64,000 bases of DNA from Gammaproteobacteria bacterium (GCA_026399315.1 JAPLRF010000026.1:28196-92195), one strand, 5' to 3'; positions 44,379 to 53,316 are shown, counted from the stretch's first letter. The notes: generated by a model not told the origin, from the letters alone. Program-made: numbers and translations.

Positions 44379-44465
44379 ACCCCCTTTGAAAAAGGGGGTC
44401 GGTTTTAAAGCGCAATTCAGTTTAAATGTGCAATGAAATAGTACGCTTTAAAATCGGGGGGATTT
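44379..44465. repeat. C5-hairpin repeat element (copy 2), upstream of tsaD
   Basis: ACCCCCTTTGAAAAAGGGG, TCGG, an inner perfect stem (TTTTAAAGCG ... CGCTTTAAAA) and the end AATCGGGGGGATTT. It has the same layout and termini as 38347-38435, with a different but complementary inner stem. Its right end abuts the tsaD start codon. Confidence 0.85.
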
Positions 44466-44469
44466 CTTG
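44455..44469 (+). promoter_or_regulatory. Ribosome-binding site of tsaD supplied by a repeat element
   Basis: The G6AT run at the end of the C5-hairpin repeat lies about six bases before the TTG start at 44467 and is the only SD-like sequence. The start is fixed by the TsaD opening (RILGIETSCDET). Confidence 0.6.
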
Positions 44470-45468
44470 CGTATTCTCGGTATCGAAACATCCTGCGACG
44501 AAACCGCCGTCGCGATCTACGATCGCGACGCGGGTTTGCTCGGCCAAATAATTCATTCGCAAATTGACTTACACAAACAATACGGCGGTGTCGTTCCCGA
44601 ACTAGCCTCACGTGATCACATTCAAAAATTATTACCTTTAATTCAACAGTTATTAAATCAATTAAATTTAACATCAAAAGATATTACAGGCATTGCATAC
44701 ACGCGTGGCCCTGGATTAATCGGCGCATTAATGGTCGGTGCATCACTTGCAAAAAGTTTGGCGTTCGCTTGGCAAGTGCCTTCAATTGGCGTGCATCATT
44801 TGGAATCACATATTATGGCAGTGATGTTAGAAAAGGAAAAACCAGTCTATCCTTTTGTGACATTGTTGGTTTCAGGCGGACACACTATGTTACTTTACGC
44901 CGAAAAATACGGTGTTTATCGCATTTTAGGTGAATCATTGGATGACGCAGCAGGTGAAGCCTTCGATAAAACCGCTAAATTAATGGGCTTAGATTATCCT
45001 GGCGGGCCTGCATTAGCAAAATTGGCATTGAAGGGTGATCCGCAAAAATTTCACTTCCCACGCCCCATGTTAAATCGCCCCGGCTTGGAATTTAGTTTTA
45101 GCGGATTAAAAACAGCAGCAATGCAGGCATTTTCACAATCCGATAAAAGCGATCAAACAAAAGCGGATATAGCCTGTGCGTTTGAAGATGCGGTCATTGA
45201 AACGCTGATGAAAAAATCGGAACGCGCATTAGCAGAAATGCAGAGTGATCAATTGGTCATTGCGGGCGGTGTTTCCGCGAATGAAAAATTACGCGATCAT
45301 GCTCATCAATTAATGAAGCGGGGCGTAAAAATATTTTTCCCGCGACGTGAATTCTGCACTGACAATGCAGCAATGGTTGCTTACAATGGTTTTTTGCGTT
45401 TATCAGAGGGACAGTATGATTCATTAGATAAGGATGTTATGGCGCGTTGGTCCATTTCAACTATCTGA
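44467..45468 (+). CDS. tsaD: tRNA N6-threonylcarbamoyladenosine synthase subunit TsaD
   Basis: 333 residues, TTG start. ASKHA-fold signatures: RILGIETSCDETAVAIYD, metal-binding HLESH (HxxxH), VSGGHTMLL, AAGEAFDKTAKLMGL, and GGVSANEKLR. It transfers the threonylcarbamoyl group to A37 of ANN-decoding tRNAs, together with TsaB and TsaE (tsaE is at 49682 in this window). The 5' region is the C5-hairpin repeat, so expression is likely to depend on that element. Confidence 0.95.
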   Translation: MRILGIETSCDETAVAIYDRDAGLLGQIIHSQIDLHKQYGGVVPELASRDHIQKLLPLIQQLLNQLNLTSKDITGIAYTRGPGLIGALMVGASLAKSLAFAWQVPSIGVHHLESHIMAVMLEKEKPVYPFVTLLVSGGHTMLLYAEKYGVYRILGESLDDAAGEAFDKTAKLMGLDYPGGPALAKLALKGDPQKFHFPRPMLNRPGLEFSFSGLKTAAMQAFSQSDKSDQTKADIACAFEDAVIETLMKKSERALAEMQSDQLVIAGGVSANEKLRDHAHQLMKRGVKIFFPRREFCTDNAAMVAYNGFLRLSEGQYDSLDKDVMARWSISTI

Positions 45469-45613
45469 AGAAATACAGTGTTTTCCTCCAAACAAATACT
45501 TTCTGCCAATAAGAAAATTTCATATCTCGGCGCAGCCGGAAAAATGTATTCTTTTGTTTTTGAGAAATCCCGTAATTTACAGCATTTAAATACGACAGAA
45601 GCTGCTGTTGTAG

Positions 45614-45848
45614 CCAGGGTAAATGCATCTTAATTTTGCCCTAAACATCAATTGTGCATTAATGAAGATGCGAATTTAGCGATGAACTATCAGAAGTGGG
45701 GGCAGTAGCCCTCACGCGATTCTAGCAATGCACAACCCTGGTGCATTAGCCCACCGCTTTTGCTCGTTCATTGCTTGAGGTTCGCATCTTCATTGGCGAC
45801 GGGTATATATGTGCTTTCGCTTATGAACAAAAATAAGATGCATCATGG
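45614..45848. mobile_element. MITE-like element, degenerate copy 2, with nested repeat
   Basis: The left end CCAGGGTAAATGCATCTTA then ATTTTG matches the 29474 element. The right end, read on the minus strand, is CCATGATGCATCTTATTTTT then GTTCATAAGCGAAAGC, with changes near the tip. Inside is a copy of the ACTATCAGAAGTGGGGGC repeat (45682-45725). It fills most of the 382-base gap between tsaD and the 610-aa gene, and its right end reaches the latter's stop codon. No gene inside. Confidence 0.65.
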
Positions 45849-45849
45849 T

Positions 45850-47682
45850 TTATTGTAATTCTCTCTTCTGCTCTAAAGAAGGTGTTTCAAGTATGTTAGG
45901 ATTTAATTTATCAGGGTTTGTGGAATTTAATAACCCATTTTTCTGCATTAAATCTTTGAGGATTCCATTCGGCAATTTTTTTTCCACGAATAAATTGTAC
46001 GCTTTTTCCAGTGCGCAAGGGTCGTTATTTTCCATAAAAGTTTTTAATGCAGTAAACATCGCCATTTCTGCTATAGGAAAAGAGCCTGGAGTAAAGAAAC
46101 GAGTATGATCTCTGGCAATTGATAAAGCGTACGTCGAAATCACACTTTGAAACGCCTGATTTCTTATATTTTCATTACCCATATCGCGCATATCATGAGA
46201 GGGATACCAGCCTTTAAATTCTAAAAGTTTTCTTAAAATCGCATCTTTCTGCTCTGACGGTTGTGTTTTAGCTGCAACACCGCCACCGATAGCAAATCTA
46301 TCTCCGTTTGAAAGTTGATTTTGCCACCCTAATAATGCACCGCCATTTTTGAGAAATTCTTCGGCGCTGCTTAAGCAGTCATTCACATCATTATCTTCTG
46401 CTCGATTGTTTTTTTTCTTATAGTCCATTGTTGTTATAGGAATAATTCGAAAAACCGACTGTAAATGCCTATATTTTTCTTCTTTAAGTAATTGTTCAGT
46501 GGCCGCCATTACTTCTGCTTGATTAGCTCCAGACGTCCCTGTGTTCCATTCTGAAGTTTTATAGGTAGTATTAATTTTTGTTGTTTGCGCTTGATCAGCG
46601 GAATAGGTGATGCCTACTTTTTCAAACCCAGCAGCATGCAGTAATGCTACTTCATCTAAGATTTTTTTAGCTTGTTCAATAGCAGAAATTGCTTTCTTGT
46701 CTCCATCTTGGAAATCCACGCGAAAGGGGATAAATGCGCCATTTTGTCCTGGTGCAGTTGAAACAACGACTGTCGGCGCAGTGGGTTTTGCTGAAGGAGC
46801 CACTGTCGCTACAACGGGCTTTTTTTGTTTTGATAATTTTTCACTTAATGCGTCTGGATTAAATAAAATCACATCAACAGTGCTTCCTATGGATTCGATA
46901 ACACAGGTTGCGTTGGGTGCTGCTGGTGCTGCATGTGTATTCAAATCTCCGGCCGCAATGCCACCCGCATTCGCACTCTCTTCACAGTATTGAATTGTTT
47001 GATCTTGTTTCGTAAAGTCGCCATGAATATTGTGCAGTGCAAATGCGGTATCATCCGCCATTCTAATTTCATGGACTGCACATCTACCGCCAAGCGCTGG
47101 TGTTGGTTTCGATACGCTTTTAATCTGCGCATGATTAGCGATAATCATGTTGCCAAATTTATCAGTGTTTTTCATTAATAAATAGGAAGCTTTTATTTCG
47201 TCTCTATCCAGTATTATTTTGGGTTCAGTACTGTCTTTTTTCACCAGATCAGTTAATTCTGATAATAAAATTTTTTGATTTGAGTCTATGAATAAACTGT
47301 TGTTTACATTTGGCATTTCTTGCAATGCTATTACGACAACGCCTGATTTTAAAATATCAAAAATATATTTTGCCATTAACTTCATTTGTTGCTGATGATG
47401 CTTTTCATGTAATTCCCATCTCCCTGTTTGTTTATTTGGATTTTTGGGAGGAGCGATGGGTGTTGTCGGACACCAAACATTTAAAGAAGCGATAGTGCCA
47501 ATGGGCGTCACGGAAAAAATAGCGGGGTGATCGGTAATGGCTAGGTCTGACACGGAAGGAGTAGTTTTTTGTTTTTGATTCGTAGTATCCCTGTTATCTC
47601 CTGTGTCGGGGCGATGAATAAACGCAACCTGTTCAGTAAACGTAGGAACTGGAATAGTTCGCTCATTATTATATTCCCTCAT
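45850..47682 (-). CDS. Endonuclease/exonuclease/phosphatase-fold protein, effector candidate
   Basis: 610 residues, no signal peptide. Residues 60-275 resemble the EEP (DNase I/inositol phosphatase) fold: IASLNVW (N68), VVIALQEMP (E122), FGNMIIANHA, ALHNIHGDF (H220/D222), IAAGDLNTH (D246, N248) and STVDVILF (D270). The last motif normally ends DH; here it is DV. Residues 275-310 are a Pro/Ala/Thr linker (VAPSAKPTAPTVVV). Residues 310-560 form a second domain, unrecognised, with GGALLGWQNQ and FAIGGGVAA. The tail (ETPSLEQKREL) is Glu-rich, like E-block Dot/Icm signals. Alternative: a nuclease or lipase of unknown target. Confidence 0.6.
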   Translation of the reverse strand: MREYNNERTIPVPTFTEQVAFIHRPDTGDNRDTTNQKQKTTPSVSDLAITDHPAIFSVTPIGTIASLNVWCPTTPIAPPKNPNKQTGRWELHEKHHQQQMKLMAKYIFDILKSGVVVIALQEMPNVNNSLFIDSNQKILLSELTDLVKKDSTEPKIILDRDEIKASYLLMKNTDKFGNMIIANHAQIKSVSKPTPALGGRCAVHEIRMADDTAFALHNIHGDFTKQDQTIQYCEESANAGGIAAGDLNTHAAPAAPNATCVIESIGSTVDVILFNPDALSEKLSKQKKPVVATVAPSAKPTAPTVVVSTAPGQNGAFIPFRVDFQDGDKKAISAIEQAKKILDEVALLHAAGFEKVGITYSADQAQTTKINTTYKTSEWNTGTSGANQAEVMAATEQLLKEEKYRHLQSVFRIIPITTMDYKKKNNRAEDNDVNDCLSSAEEFLKNGGALLGWQNQLSNGDRFAIGGGVAAKTQPSEQKDAILRKLLEFKGWYPSHDMRDMGNENIRNQAFQSVISTYALSIARDHTRFFTPGSFPIAEMAMFTALKTFMENNDPCALEKAYNLFVEKKLPNGILKDLMQKNGLLNSTNPDKLNPNILETPSLEQKRELQ

Positions 47683-47767
47683 CGCTTTTTCCTTCTTAGG
47701 TGAACTTAAAAACAGTATAGATCATAAATGGTAGCACGCATGGATTAAGAAAATATTAAGATAAAAA

Positions 47768-48835
47768 TCAATCTGTTACACTATCCAGCGCCCACTTTAC
47801 ATGTTCTCTGACAATATCAGATTCGTGATGTTTGCGTGATTGTAGGGCTGCAATCACGACATCTGATTTCTCCGCATTACCCAGCGCAATCGCAATATTG
47901 CGTAACCAGGAAATATAACCCGCTCTGCGAATGGCAGAGCCTTCCGTTTTTTCGAGGAATTCATTTTCGCTCCACGCAAACAATTCAATTAAGTCGATAT
48001 TATTTAAATGATGTCGCGGTTGAAAGTCCTTTTCTGTCGTGAATTTGGCGAATTTATTCCAAGGGCAAAATAATTGGCAATCATCGCAACCATAAATGCG
48101 ATTACCCATTAGTGGCCTTAATTCAGGATCAATTGACCCTTTGTGTTCGATTGTTAAATAGGAGATACACCGTTTCGCATCAATTTGATAAGGGGCAACA
48201 ATGGCTTTGGTTGGGCAAATATCAATGCAAGCTGTGCATGAACCACAATGCGCTTCAACGGGTTGATCCAAAGGTAGCGGTAAATTCGTAAAAAGTTCAC
48301 CGAGAAAAAAATAGGATCCGGCATGTTGATTCATGATCATGGTGTTTTTACCTGTCCACCCAATGCCCGCTTTTTCCGCTATTTTCCGCTCAAAAATAGG
48401 CGCGCTGTCAGTAAAGGCGCGATAACAGTGTTCAAAATCTTTAACAGCAATATTTATTTTTGCTGCCAATTGATTTAATTTTTTCCGTAACACTTTATGA
48501 TAATCACGACCAAGTGCATAACGCGAAATGACAGCCTTATTTTTATTTTTTAATGTTGCGATGCTGTCGTGATTTTCAATTAAATAATCCATGCGAACAG
48601 AAATAATGCGTAACGTTCCAGGATGTAATTTGTCAGGGTTTTTTCGCAGGTCGCGATTATTTTCCATGTAATGCATTGTGCCGTGATATTTTTTATCAAG
48701 CCATTTTTGCAAGCGTTCATCTGCATCGCCGGTATCACAATCTGTGACGCCTACTTGCGCAAAACCCAAATCGAGCGCCCACGCTTTGATGTTGGCGCAT
48801 AACACGGTAAAATCAACTTTATTCATGGACGACAA
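47768..48835 (-). CDS. queG: Epoxyqueuosine reductase
   Basis: 355 residues. I prefer the TTG at 48835 because GAGG lies 8 bases upstream; an ATG at 48826 would leave that site 17 bases away. Ferredoxin-type clusters: CGSCTACIDICPTKAI and CDDCQLFCPWNKFA; the cobalamin-binding N-terminal region and TGKNTMIMN segment are present, and the C-terminus carries HEAT-like helices. It catalyses the last step of queuosine synthesis. Divergent from nnrD, the same arrangement as in E. coli. Confidence 0.94.
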   Translation of the reverse strand: MSSMNKVDFTVLCANIKAWALDLGFAQVGVTDCDTGDADERLQKWLDKKYHGTMHYMENNRDLRKNPDKLHPGTLRIISVRMDYLIENHDSIATLKNKNKAVISRYALGRDYHKVLRKKLNQLAAKINIAVKDFEHCYRAFTDSAPIFERKIAEKAGIGWTGKNTMIMNQHAGSYFFLGELFTNLPLPLDQPVEAHCGSCTACIDICPTKAIVAPYQIDAKRCISYLTIEHKGSIDPELRPLMGNRIYGCDDCQLFCPWNKFAKFTTEKDFQPRHHLNNIDLIELFAWSENEFLEKTEGSAIRRAGYISWLRNIAIALGNAEKSDVVIAALQSRKHHESDIVREHVKWALDSVTD

Positions 48836-48851
48836 GTGAGTATCCTCATTT

Positions 48852-49685
48852 ATGACAGAAGCATTGTATCAGAAATTAGAGTGGCAACCCTTATCGCAAC
48901 AATTCAAAGCGCGTGATCGTGCCGCACATAAAGGCGATTTTGGACATGTCTTAGTGATCGGCGGTGATTATGGTATGGCGGGTGCAGTGCGCATGGCTGC
49001 AGAAGCAGCATTGCGTGTTGGCGCTGGATTGGTTTCCGTTGCAACCCATGCGGAAAATGTGGCTGTGGTGAATGCTTCACGTCCAGAAATAATGTGTCAT
49101 GCAGTAGATTCAGCAGATGCTTTAAATTTATTGTTAAATAAAGCAAGTGTGATCGTATTGGGCCCTGGTTTAGGAAAAAGTGATTGGTCTGTAATGTTAT
49201 TTGAAACGGCGATAAAAACAGCAAAGCCGATGGTCATTGATGCAGATGCCCTTTATTTTCTCAGTGCAAACAAAAGCAGACAAAATAATTGGATAGTAAC
49301 ACCCCATCCCGGGGAAGCGGCGCGATTGTTGCATTGTACTGTTAAAGAAGTACAGACAGAACGATTGGCTGCCGCGCAAAATATTGTCAAGCTTTATGGT
49401 GGAATAGCTGTGTTAAAAGGGGCTGGAACCATTGTCGCGACTGAAAATAACGCCTTTATTTGCGAAGCTGGCAATCCTGGTATGGCGAGCGGTGGAATGG
49501 GAGATGTATTAAGTGGTGTTTTGGGCGGATTATTAGCACAAAAATTTTCGCTAGAATCAGCCGCAAAAACCGGTGTATTATTGCATGCCATGGCTGCCGA
49601 TCAAGCGGCATTGGAAGGCGGAGAACGGGGTTTATTAGCAACCGATCTCATGCCATATTTACGACAATGGGTAAATTTAAAATGA
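48852..49685 (+). CDS. nnrD: ADP-dependent NAD(P)H-hydrate dehydratase
   Basis: 277 residues, i.e. the dehydratase domain alone; the E. coli Nnr protein (about 515) also has an N-terminal epimerase domain, which is missing here. Ribokinase-like signatures: GHVLVIGGDYGMAGAVRMAA, VLGPGLGKSDW, DADALYFL, VTPHPGEAARLL and GNPGMASGGMGDVLSG. It repairs hydrated NAD(P)H. The stop overlaps the tsaE start as ATGA, and it heads the nnrD-tsaE-amiC-mutL operon. Confidence 0.93.
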   Translation: MTEALYQKLEWQPLSQQFKARDRAAHKGDFGHVLVIGGDYGMAGAVRMAAEAALRVGAGLVSVATHAENVAVVNASRPEIMCHAVDSADALNLLLNKASVIVLGPGLGKSDWSVMLFETAIKTAKPMVIDADALYFLSANKSRQNNWIVTPHPGEAARLLHCTVKEVQTERLAAAQNIVKLYGGIAVLKGAGTIVATENNAFICEAGNPGMASGGMGDVLSGVLGGLLAQKFSLESAAKTGVLLHAMAADQAALEGGERGLLATDLMPYLRQWVNLK

Positions 49686-50098
49686 TATTGTTGAAAAATT
49701 CAGATGAAACTAAAAATTTTGCAGCTGAGCTAGCTTCAACGCTTCAAGCGCCTGCGATAATTTATTTAGAAGGTGAATTAGGCGCCGGTAAAACCACTTT
49801 CGTTCAAGGCTTTTTACAGGGTTTGGGGTATGAAGGATTGGTAAAAAGCCCAACTTATACATTAGTTGAAACCTATAACGTCAATGAAGCCATTATTTTA
49901 CATGCCGATTTATATCGCATTAAAGATCCATATGAATTAGAAGAAATGGGATTTCGAGATTATTTTAATTCAAATACCATTGCCTTAATTGAATGGGCAA
50001 GTAATGCGAAAGACTGGTTACCAAAGCCTGCGATCGTTTGCAAATTGTCAGTTCCCAGTGATGGCGTTGGACGAACGATAACAATGGATTATTTATGA
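49682..50098 (+). CDS. tsaE: tRNA threonylcarbamoyladenosine biosynthesis ATPase TsaE
   Basis: 138 residues from the ATG at 49682 (MILLKNSDETKNF), which overlaps the nnrD stop; the longer open frame upstream is a shadow of nnrD. Walker A LEGELGAGKTTFVQGFL, switch region SPTYTLVETY, LYRIKDPYELEEMGF and LIEWASN match the family. It drives the TsaBD complex. ATGA overlap with the amidase gene. Confidence 0.95.
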   Translation: MILLKNSDETKNFAAELASTLQAPAIIYLEGELGAGKTTFVQGFLQGLGYEGLVKSPTYTLVETYNVNEAIILHADLYRIKDPYELEEMGFRDYFNSNTIALIEWASNAKDWLPKPAIVCKLSVPSDGVGRTITMDYL

Positions 50099-51330
50099 TA
50101 CGCCGATATTTTTTGACAATTACTTTGACAATCACTTTTTTATTTTCAGCAAGCACATTCGCTAACCCCATTATTTTGCGTAGCTTGCACGTGCAAAATT
50201 CCACTAATACCGTATCTGCCACGTTTAATTTATCTTCTGTTACGCAATATCGTGTATTTATGATGCATCACCCTGATCGTTTTGTTGTGGATTTAAAAAA
50301 TGTGAAAACATTTCAGCAATTGCATTTTCCTGAGTATGCGAAATCCGCGATTAACAGTTTTCGTTATGCAACGCATCGCGATGGCATGTTTAGAATGGTC
50401 TTTGGACTCAATTCATCAGTGAAACCGCAAACACGTGTATTACCGCTTGATTTGCATCATCAAGCGCGATTACAAATTACTTTTTCAAAAGCCAATAACA
50501 TTGCGCTACCCATTCTGCCGCCGCCCACAAAAGAAAAAGTGCATCATCAAAAGGCGGTGATGACAGATTCAGACTTTGATAGAAACAATAAAAATCATCG
50601 CAATATTATTATCGTGATTGATCCAGGGCATGGTGGAAAAGATCCTGGCGCATCAGGCATTAATGGCACAAAAGAAAAAAATATTGTGTTATCGATTTCG
50701 AAAATAATCGAGCAAGATATTGATAAGCAACCTGGTTATCATGCCGAATTGACGCGAACCGGTGATTATTACTTAACTTTGCGTCAACGATTATCGATAG
50801 CCAGAAAAGACAAAGCAGATATGTTTGTCGCAATCCATGCGGATAAATGGCGAAATACCCAAGCACATGGCTTTTCTGTTTTTGCATTGTCACAGCGCGG
50901 CGCGACCAGTGAAGCTGCCCGGTGGTTAGCGCACTCTGAAAATAAATCTGAATTGATGGGGGGCGTAAAATTACAAGACCAGTCGCATTTGTTAAAATCG
51001 GTTTTAATTAATTTATCGCAGTCCGCAACTGTTCGTGACAGTTTGCAAATTGGTACCAACGTGCTTCACGCAGTTAAACCGATTGCATCATTGCATCATA
51101 ATACTGTGGAACAAGCGGCATTTGTCGTATTAAAATCACCAGATATTCCTTCATTGCTGCTTGAAACCGGATTTTTATCCAATCCACGAGAGGAATATAG
51201 ATTGTCTAATTCGACTTTTCAGCATCAACTGGCGCAATCGATTACGCAAGGTATAGATCAATATTTTTCGAAATACCCGCCACGCGGAACCTGGGTAAGT
51301 TATTGGAGAATGCATCATGCGCATTCTTGA
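50095..51330 (+). CDS. N-acetylmuramoyl-L-alanine amidase (AmiB/AmiC type)
   Basis: 411 residues. A signal peptide (about 1-23, ending TFA-NP), an AMIN domain (about 25-130) that targets the septum, and a zinc-dependent amidase_3 domain from about 180: VIDPGHGGKDPGASG, KEKNIVLSI (Glu ligand), LTRTGDYYLTLRQRL, VAIHADKW (His ligand) and LLLETGFLSNPREE (catalytic Glu). It cleaves the peptide from glycan during cell separation. The 3' end overlaps mutL by 14 bases. Confidence 0.94.
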   Translation: MIRRYFLTITLTITFLFSASTFANPIILRSLHVQNSTNTVSATFNLSSVTQYRVFMMHHPDRFVVDLKNVKTFQQLHFPEYAKSAINSFRYATHRDGMFRMVFGLNSSVKPQTRVLPLDLHHQARLQITFSKANNIALPILPPPTKEKVHHQKAVMTDSDFDRNNKNHRNIIIVIDPGHGGKDPGASGINGTKEKNIVLSISKIIEQDIDKQPGYHAELTRTGDYYLTLRQRLSIARKDKADMFVAIHADKWRNTQAHGFSVFALSQRGATSEAARWLAHSENKSELMGGVKLQDQSHLLKSVLINLSQSATVRDSLQIGTNVLHAVKPIASLHHNTVEQAAFVVLKSPDIPSLLLETGFLSNPREEYRLSNSTFQHQLAQSITQGIDQYFSKYPPRGTWVSYWRMHHAHS

Positions 51331-53092
51331 GCTTGACGCATTACTTGCGAATCAAATTGCGGCAGGGGAAGTGATTGAGCGCCCTTCATCGGTTGTCAAA
51401 GAATTAATTGAAAACAGTTTGGATGCGGGCGCGACAAAAATCATTGTGGACATTATCAATGGCGGTCAAAGTTTAATTCGCATTAAGGATAATGGACATG
51501 GCGTTCACCCCGATGACTTGACCTTGGCCTTAAAACGTCACGCAACAAGTAAAATTACGTCGTATGATGATTTAACGCGCGTGATGAGCTTTGGATTTCG
51601 TGGTGAAGCGCTAGCCAGTATTGCCTCTGTTTCACGCTTAAAAATGATGTCGGCAACGCAGCACGCGAATACGGGATTCTATATTAAAAATAATATAGAA
51701 GGCTTGATTGATGCGCCTTCTCCGGTTGCACATCCCGTTGGTACGACAGTTGAGGTGGCTGATTTATTTTATCAAACACCGGCACGCCGAAAATTTTTAC
51801 GCAGTGAACGTACCGAATTTCAACATATTGAAACGATGATGCACCGTTTGGCATTGAGTCGCATGGATGTGGGATTTCAATTGCTTCATAATCAACGTGA
51901 ACTTTTTTCAGTGAGCGCTGCAAATAATTCACTGGAAATTGAAAAGCGAGTAGGGGTTATTTTAGGCGCTGATTTTATTGCGCATGCTTTATGTCTGACG
52001 TATGAATATCAAACCATGCGTTTGACAGGCTGGATTGCTGAGCCGCGCTATTCTCGTTCCCAAGCAGATTTGCAAATGGTGTATGTGAACAACCGTTTTG
52101 TGCGTGATAAAACCATTATGCATGCAGTGCGTGAAGCCTATCATGATGTTTTATTTCATGGTCGTCATCCGGCATTTTTATTATTTCTCGAGGTGGATCC
52201 GCTTGTTGTTGATGTGAATGTGCATCCAGCAAAACAAGAAGTGCGATTTCGAGATGCCAACACCATTTTCACTTTTGTGCGACGCGGTGTGCACGAAGCA
52301 CTATCCAGTGTGCGGCCTGGTCACCTCAACAGCAGCATGCAGCCTAATTTAACTTATATGAATGCAAACGGAAGCGATAGCGCCAGTGAAGATATGCAGG
52401 ATAATTTAGCCTGTGTGAATGGAAACGGAAGCGATAGCGCCCGTGCAAATATCCAGCATTCTCTTTTATTGCATGATTGTGATTCGCCATTAAAAAACAT
52501 GTCAACGGATTTCCCAATGGGTTTTGCAATAGGCCAAATCCATGATATTTATATTGTCGCGCAAAATAAATCGGGCATGATATTGGTCGACATGCACGCT
52601 GCGCACGAACGTATTTTATATGAAAAAATGAAAGATAATTTTGACCATTCGAAATTAATTCGTCAGCCATTGTTATTGCCGCTTGTTTTAGATTTGCCGA
52701 CAGCTGAAATGCATGCCTTCGAAAATCATGCTGAGCTGTTTGAAAAAATGGGTTTTGTGATTGATCAGCTCGGAAAAAATCAGTTAGCCGTTCGTGAAAT
52801 CCCTGTCTTAATTCAACATAAAAACTGTCAAACACTGTTACGCGATATTTTTTCTGATTTAATTGCGGAGGAAAAAAGCACGCGCGTTACGACCGAAATT
52901 AACGCTGTTTTGTCCAGTCTCGCTTGTCATGCTGCGTTCCGCGCACCGCATAAATTAATGTTACCTGAAATGAATGCTATTTTACGTGACATGGAAAAAA
53001 CAGAAAACAGTGGTTGCTGTAATCACGGTCGTCCGACATGGAAACAATATTCAATGAATGAATTGGATAAGATATTTTTTCGAGGAAGGTGA
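51317..53092 (+). CDS. mutL: DNA mismatch repair protein MutL, endonuclease-type motif
   Basis: 591 residues. GHKL ATPase: IAAGEVIERPSSVVKELIEN, DNGHGV, RHATSK, GFRGEALASI. The C-terminal domain carries DMHAAHERILYE, close to the nicking motif DQHAx2Ex4E, and SGCCNHGRPTW, so it may be the endonuclease-competent type used where MutH is absent. The linker (about 340-380) contains a 57-base tandem repeat encoding two 19-residue units (MQPNLTYMNANGSDSASED and MQDNLACVNGNGSDSARAN). Confidence 0.94.
   Translation: MRILELDALLANQIAAGEVIERPSSVVKELIENSLDAGATKIIVDIINGGQSLIRIKDNGHGVHPDDLTLALKRHATSKITSYDDLTRVMSFGFRGEALASIASVSRLKMMSATQHANTGFYIKNNIEGLIDAPSPVAHPVGTTVEVADLFYQTPARRKFLRSERTEFQHIETMMHRLALSRMDVGFQLLHNQRELFSVSAANNSLEIEKRVGVILGADFIAHALCLTYEYQTMRLTGWIAEPRYSRSQADLQMVYVNNRFVRDKTIMHAVREAYHDVLFHGRHPAFLLFLEVDPLVVDVNVHPAKQEVRFRDANTIFTFVRRGVHEALSSVRPGHLNSSMQPNLTYMNANGSDSASEDMQDNLACVNGNGSDSARANIQHSLLLHDCDSPLKNMSTDFPMGFAIGQIHDIYIVAQNKSGMILVDMHAAHERILYEKMKDNFDHSKLIRQPLLLPLVLDLPTAEMHAFENHAELFEKMGFVIDQLGKNQLAVREIPVLIQHKNCQTLLRDIFSDLIAEEKSTRVTTEINAVLSSLACHAAFRAPHKLMLPEMNAILRDMEKTENSGCCNHGRPTWKQYSMNELDKIFFRGR
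52337..52455. repeat. 57-bp tandem repeat in the mutL linker
   Basis: Units 52337-52393 and 52394-52450 share ATGCAG, AATTTA and AACGGAAGCGATAGCGCC, with a few differences; a partial third unit follows. The repeat stays in frame (19 codons). The GGAAGCGATAGCGCC core resembles the dispersed repeat at 41887. Confidence 0.85.
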
Positions 53093-53316
53093 TGGTGGCA
53101 TCGACGAACTATCGGAACCGATCGGCTATACCCACAAATTTTTTTAGCATTATTTAACGCCGATTGCCTTATTCACACAACAAGCCCAACAGAAGCACGC
53201 ACTTACTACGCTGCGCTATGTGCGTGCTTCCGATCAAACTATTTCAAAAACACGGATATAAACTTTTTTTCAAATTGATTATCATGCTTTCGTAAATTAA
53301 TCCTTCAGGAGATTTT
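53093..53316. other. Gap upstream of the biosynthetic operon, with hairpin
   Basis: Contains a degenerate dispersed repeat (GACGAACTATCGGAACCG, 53102-53119) and a perfect 10-base inverted repeat AAGCACGCAC/GTGCGTGCTT (53193-53202, 53220-53229) around TTACTACGCTGCGCTAT. A related sequence (GCTTACTACACTCGCTTG ... CGTGCGTGCTTC) is between recR and the upstream gene at 31917-31957. This stretch should hold the promoter of the downstream operon. Confidence 0.5.

Noticed and set aside
46600..47180. Plus-strand open frames opposite the EEP-fold gene
   Set aside because: They are antisense shadows; the minus-strand frame carries coherent motifs over 610 residues.
49460..49681. N-terminal extension of TsaE by about 74 residues
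   Set aside because: It lies inside nnrD in another frame, and the ATGA overlap at 49682 gives the family-typical start.
53270..53300. Fur-box-like sequence (TTGATTATCATGC) before the secreted-protein gene
   Set aside because: Too short and too imperfect against the 19-bp consensus, with no iron-uptake genes nearby.
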